Shown here: in pieces, positions 58,801-64,000 of the stretch
Numbering within the stretch: the stretch's first letter is position 1
Layout: each line of letters begins with the position of its first letter
Source: Sisyra terminalis
Taxonomy: Eukaryota > Arthropoda > Insecta > Neuroptera > Sisyridae
Length of the DNA: 64,000 nucleotides
Reading direction: 5' to 3'
NCBI GenBank assembly: GCA_958496175.1
Contig: OY292275.1
Span: 45,585,701-45,649,700 of the forward strand
Made by a program: the position numbers and the translations under genes
Notes under the pieces: model-generated
The model's input: only the letters and a program-made list of their open reading frames with translations
Database searches by the model: none
What the model was told of the DNA's origin: nothing

Positions 58801-61165
58801 TTTTGGGTGGTTAAGTATTCAAAATGTATAAGTAAGGAACCGGAATTGAGAATAAAATTTTATAAATTTTTTCACCCTTATAACCATTCTTCTATGGAGT
58901 CTAATTTAACGTAGGGGTTTGTCCAAAAATACGTTGTCGAAAATGGTTCAATGAATGAATTTACATTAAGAATTAAAATATATTTTTTTAATTAATTAAA
59001 AATTAGAAAGAAAAAGTTTTTCTAAGTTTCACATTGAATAAATTTTCTTCATTTAATTCCCCTTGCAAAAGTTCCTTTGCTTAAAACTTTCTCGACTATC
59101 TAAATTTTCGACAGTAGTAAGAAAACCGTAACAAATGGCGATATAGTTAAGGTAGATAATATTTTATCATATTAACTAACAAATTGCTGTTCTTTGTTTG
59201 ACAATCCACTGTGAAATATCAGCGGTTGCAAAAAGCGAATTGACGGGTAATTCGAGCTTTTGAAGCAGTGTCGTCTGGAGATTTACCTTTAGTAAAGCGA
59301 AAAAGCAAACTATATGATTACAAAAGACGACAATCTCTGTTTTTTTTTCAAATTTTGACAAGGTTTTCTTCATCAAATATTCATATATGATATTTAGAAA
59401 TAAGTGGAATTTCGTATGAATATTACAATCGTGATAGCAAGTGGCAAGTGTGTGAAATTATAATGTTGTTATTTGCATGTAAATTGTAAACCAAGTCTGA
59501 AATAATATAAAAGGTAATGCTAAATTTAAAACGAGACAAAACATGCCATAAGTCGTCGTATATTACATACGACAATGTTTTATTTACTTAATAAGAAGTT
59601 ACTCGTCTTATTTGCTGACAAAATATTATGTCGTTATGATGATATGACACATCCTTAAGTAAATGAGTGGCGAAATGTCTCAGATGTTCTCAACTCTGGT
59701 TATCCTTTAATTTTCATTTATTATATGACTCACTGGCTCGGATATGAAGATCTTATTTTGACAAATGTTAACTTGAACACAGACGATGGTAATACGGTAT
59801 GAAAGTTGTTTAACCGTAACTGTTGTTGATAAAACCTACGACATTTTTACCAAAATTGATGCTTGAAAAGATCAAATTACTACTGTCACGGTCACGGTCC
59901 CTTTTCAATGATGCAAAGAAACAATGATATATTTACGTTTAACGACTTTTGAAAATCCACTTGCTACGCAAATCGTTACTTCAAAGCTTTGCGAAGCTTT
60001 CAAAAGTGTGTTCTATTTGAAAGCTCGTCGATTATGGCCGGTCACTGTATTAAACACAAACGAACCAGGTATGGGTTTATGCATACTTATTAGAAGTTTC
60101 TTCGGGATGAAAAAAGATTAAAGGATTTTGGCTTTTGAATTTCTTTTTCATATAATAATGGATTATGTTCTCTGCTTATCGTTTGAGCAAAACCAATTTC
60201 GCTAACATATTTAGTCTCAATGAACACTTGAAAATATGTTCATGGAAATCTTTGTCAAATCTCTGTTAGTAGCCGAATCATTTTTTATATAAATTAAACC
60301 TTCATTATTAAATTTATAATGAATCTTATCATTCACATTTTGCTTATAGAAATGCTTAAAACTTATTGAATATTTTATTTTATAAATGTGTTAGTAAAAT
60401 AGTGATAAAATCCATCACTTCTACCAGATAAAAAGTTGTAGTATCTTAATCGCTTGGTTGAAAATTTTAAAAAGTAGAGAAACCATTTTTATTTTGTTTT
60501 CTGCTTGACAGTAGATAGTTTCCCGCGTGGTTGTCCCCCGAATTTTTCACTCCAGCGTCGTCTTCCCTGGCAAGATTCTTAAAATCGTAGTAGATCATTG
60601 CTGCTCTTTTTAATAAGTCCAAGATTTCTATTTGTCTTCTTCCTTCTTTCTAGTATCTTATCAATTTCCCGTCAGCATTAAGTATCCTTTTCTTTAAGAA
60701 TATAACCTATCCCGTTAACTTCACTTTTTGTCACCATATCGATGCAAGTTTGCACTTCTTTGACTTTTTTACTCTTACTTCACGTATGTTATCCGATCCA
60801 TTCGTTTAATTTTCCCCAATTATCAATATATTATCAATAGTTCCTTCTTCCTGTTAAGCCCAAGTTTTATCTAAACAAGATACAGGTGGTTTTAGTACTA
60901 CAAATTATGAAAGAATATGGTAGAAGTCAAATTTCTTCTGGTTGTTGAAACCGAATGATTATCGGTTGCTCAAACCTAAAGAAGGTATGAGAAAATATAT
61001 GTTTATCAAATGGTATAAGTCTTCAAAAAAGGGTTAAAGATTGATACCACTTCGTGCTGGTGATTTTTGATTTGATTTTAAAGATTTCAGAAAGCAGAAA
61101 AGCAGAAGTAATTTTGAGATAATTTACGAAGTGACTGGTATTTTTGAAGGATGTATGTTGTTTAA
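58801..61165. other. AT-rich non-coding DNA
   Basis: No supported gene. A pyrimidine-rich stretch at 60530-60800 reads like an antisense relic but matches no family I recognise. Confidence 0.4.
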
Positions 61166-61808
61166 TGTCCGACCGAAACTAGTTTTTACGGCCGAAACCG
61201 AAACCCAATTTCCGCATCAGTCTTTGTTTCACCCGAAACCGATTTTTTTCCTATAGGGTCATGATCTCATTGGGAAAAAAGTTCATAACTGATTAACCAG
61301 TCTATACTTTTAAATTCTGTAGGTATTTATTGTTCATTTAGTCTTCATTTACTACCCTATTTGAGCTTATCATTAACATAACATATCTTTATCACTTCTT
61401 ATTTCAAATAATTTACTTGTGCTCAAATATGGATTGACTTGAAAGAATTGCATCTTATTTTTTTTTAATATTAGTGACGAATAACATTAAATACAAAAAA
61501 AGTTACAAAACAAAATCTTATTATTCCTTATATGTTTAGGAACATAAAACAGAAAGTACTCTTTCTTAATTTTAAAAACAAAATATTTTATTTTAACCTT
61601 AGTCATTTTTCTCTTGAACGGAATAACAAATTTAAAATAATTTTAATGAACTGATAACTATCAGTATTCATAATTGAAGTATCTAATATTATAAGTGAGA
61701 AATAATGATTACCAAATATTTTCATCTTGCGAATCCAGTTTCGGTTTCGGTCATAGTTTCGGCTAGACGATGGTTAAAACTAGGCCGAAACTCAAAAGTT
61801 TAGTCGGA
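61166..61808 (+). mobile_element. CCGAAAC-repeat element, fuller copy
   Basis: The left end reads TGTCCGACCGAAAC and the right end, inverted, TTTCCGACTAAAC. Both ends carry clusters of CCGAAACCGAAA or its inverse (TTTCGGTTTCGGTC near 61738-61751). TTAA lies immediately outside both ends, but TTAA is common in this DNA and the copy at 37294 has none at its left end, so a piggyBac assignment is weak. The interior is AT-rich without a transposase and matches 37294-37670. Confidence 0.75.
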
Positions 61809-64000
61809 AATTAATTTTGTTACATGACGATTGGATAAAGTAGGTTCCCATCGTTTTCATTTATTTTATTAATTTGTAGCACTTTTATAGTATTTCTAGG
61901 TTCTTTGAGGTTTTCAAAACGTTTATCCATCTAGCGACAGGAAGAGGAACTATTTAAGAATCTTAATTTTCATAGGCCTTTGGACACTTTAATTCTTCAG
62001 TCACTAATATACAGTTCGAAATCATCAGCAGAAATTGAACTGTTAAGAAAATGCCCCCTCACCGACTTAATTATCAAAAAATATAAGTTTTTGAAATATG
62101 TCTTTTCTTGGTATATTTTATACTGAACTGAACTTCAAAAAATAAAAATATATAAATGGTATCATGAGAATAATGTAAGGAAACAATTAATTAGTTGATT
62201 GAATTGAGCAAATTAAAAATGCAACGTTCAAGTTGAAAAAGGAAATATTAAACTCTTAAAAACTATTGAGAAATAATGCAAATTAATTCAACGTGGAAGT
62301 GAAAACTGATAATACTGCGATGTGAACCACAAACTCACGTGAGACCTGAATTGAACGTAGTTAGATTGTGGCTTTTTCATTCACTATTACAATTCTGCGG
62401 GATAAAGCCAATAAGAGGTGCAAGTCAACTCCATAACGTTTACAATGTGTATTTTGAAACGCTCAACGTTCTACGAATTCACGAGGGATATTTTCTCTAT
62501 TGCTTCCATAATAATACACAAAGTCTCTCCCGTCGCCTACACTCTGTACCTATAGCTATTTTGCCGGCAACCAACAAATTTATGTAAATCTTTCATTAAA
62601 ATCACAATAAATTATGTCAAAACAATTAAAAGAAAACGAAAAGTTTTCTCAAAAAAACATAAAATAAAAAATAAAAACAGTTTGGCCAACAAAACGAATA
62701 ATACACAAACAAATAATTTATTTTTCCGATATAAATCATATTTAAGACAGACGATGTTTTGGAGCCTCGCGCCGACGAAAAATCATTATAGAGTCCCTTT
62801 ATTTGCATAAAAATAATGGGGTGAAAATGGAGAAATGCAGAGATTTTCAGATTCCCTTGTTATATTCTACAAACAAGGGTAACAGACCCTTCAACTATGG
62901 AGTTATTCAAGGTTTGTAAAGGATTTATCTTACAAAGGCATTTACGGTCAACTATGCGATCTTTTCGGTCAGGATATCTATTATATTAACATAACTTTTT
63001 GTGTAGTCGAGTCTACCAATAGAGCGGCGAGCGTTCTTACTGAATAGCCTTAAGGATCATATTGAATTTAACATTAAGCTCTTTCACATTCATTAAACGT
63101 ACGATCACAACACTAAAAAAACCTCTTAAAATATCCCCCAAAATGCTGTCTTAGATTATAATAAAACCGAACGACAAAACCAAACGTACATAAATTAAAA
63201 TACTTAAACCATCAAAGCAAATAAACGATGACAAAAAATCTTGTTTGGAAAGTCGAACAAAAGTATTTTGCAAAACTTTTATAAGATTTTGCAAAAGATA
63301 TATGCTATAAATTAAGATAACCTAGATTAATGCATACTTTTTAAATTAATTTATATTTTTACAGCAAGAATTCAACCAATAAAAACTTAATACTAGTACT
63401 TATTAATTTACCTTGTTCTACCTTTTTGTATATCTAGAATATCGTATTTAGCAGTTTAGAACATAGTTTAAAATTCTCTTTAAATATTTACGCATATTCT
63501 TTAGCTAATAGTAAAACTCTTTTGGATACATTCTGAAACGAAAATATACAGCTTCTAAGGATTGTCAGATTATCACATAATCAAATGAGATAAATTTTTC
63601 CAATTCTAGATCCAGTTTTTAAAAGGATGCAATAAAACTGTGTAGGTACTTTGAAAGGATCTTTTTATATGTACCTGTAAAAATAATAACAAAAATTCGT
63701 AACCTATCGTGGGCCTGTTAACAGGAACCAGTAATTTTAGGAAACATATCTAAACTGTTGAAATAAATACTTAGTATATTGACGCTGTAAATGACCAGAA
63801 AGTAGAAAACTGTACCTTACATTCTATTTGGCTGGTCACTAATGAACTATAGCCGCATTTGAATCACCTGGGCATGAAGTTGAAACCAATTGGCTTCCTA
63901 TTTTTATTTATCTTAGAAACACGTCTGGTCAACTAGGACTAGGAATAACGCTGGAACGCAATAGACCTCCTTAGATACAGCGCAGAGGAACTCCAAAGAA
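61809..64000. other. AT-rich non-coding DNA
   Basis: No supported gene or repeat. A frame of 82 codons at 62339-62587 (+) and less AT-rich DNA near 63840-64000 could not be assigned; the latter may run into a feature beyond the window. Confidence 0.4.

Noticed and set aside
61166..61808. piggyBac assignment from flanking TTAA
   Set aside because: TTAA is frequent in this AT-rich DNA, the ends do not look like piggyBac ends, and the related copy at 37294 lacks TTAA at its left end.
1..64000. CRISPR array, operon or rRNA gene
   Set aside because: No regularly spaced identical repeats, no clustered intact reading frames and no rRNA-like conserved blocks were seen.

Overview
This window looks like AT-rich, gene-poor nuclear DNA of an arthropod, most likely an insect. 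There are no operons or ribosome-binding sites and no long open reading frames. What can be recognised is animal repeat content: jockey-type LINE remnants, hAT-like inverted-repeat elements with 8-bp target duplications, a tRNA-derived SINE family, and short palindromic elements carrying hammerhead ribozyme cores. The species and order cannot be read from the sequence. Most of the window is probably intron or intergenic DNA.

Genes. The best coding candidate is one internal exon at 1795-1972 (+). It encodes a His/Gly-rich segment, lies between a CAG acceptor and a GTGAGT donor, and is much richer in GC than its surroundings. Two weaker exon candidates are a terminal exon at 32172-32346 (-) and an exon-like stretch at 42184-42276 (+). 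None could be assigned to a named gene.

Repeats. (a) Three unrelated families of inverted-repeat elements, which I call HHE-1, HHE-2 and HHE-3, carry the motif CTGATGA - hairpin - GAAA. HHE-1: 23653, 27738, 28028, 45074, 57445. HHE-2: 29231, 30053, 51561. HHE-3: 12862, 47785. Seven of the ten copies have clear direct flanking repeats of 10-13 bp and an eighth has a 9-bp candidate, which points to retrotransposition. The HHE-1 copy at 23700-23748 (-) and the HHE-3 copy at 47896-47942 (-) fold as nearly complete type I hammerheads with a GUC cleavage site. (b) A tRNA-like SINE with A and B boxes is present in seven recognisable copies. (c) hAT-like elements with 8-bp duplications lie at 8194-8527, 11725-12700 and 44153-44709. 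Another inverted-repeat family with an 8-bp duplication is at 15573-15800, with a relative at 40896-41119. (d) LINE fragments lie at 43860-45660 (-), 50905-51272 (+) and 51400-52278 (+).

Layout. 0-12 kb holds one exon, scattered SINEs and a hAT element. 11.7-13.4 kb holds a hAT element containing a SINE, followed by the 500-bp HHE-3 palindrome. 13.4-23 kb is almost featureless. 23-30 kb is an HHE cluster. 30-43 kb is mostly empty, with two adjacent inverted-repeat elements near 41 kb. 43.8-45.7 kb is a LINE split by a hAT element and by HHE-1. 47-53 kb is a nest of SINE, LINE, HHE-2 and HHE-3 fragments. 57-62 kb holds HHE-1, a possible Penelope-like reverse-transcriptase relic, a SINE and an element with CCGAAAC repeats. 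The HHE, SINE and non-autonomous hAT copies encode no protein here, so each would depend on enzymes made elsewhere.
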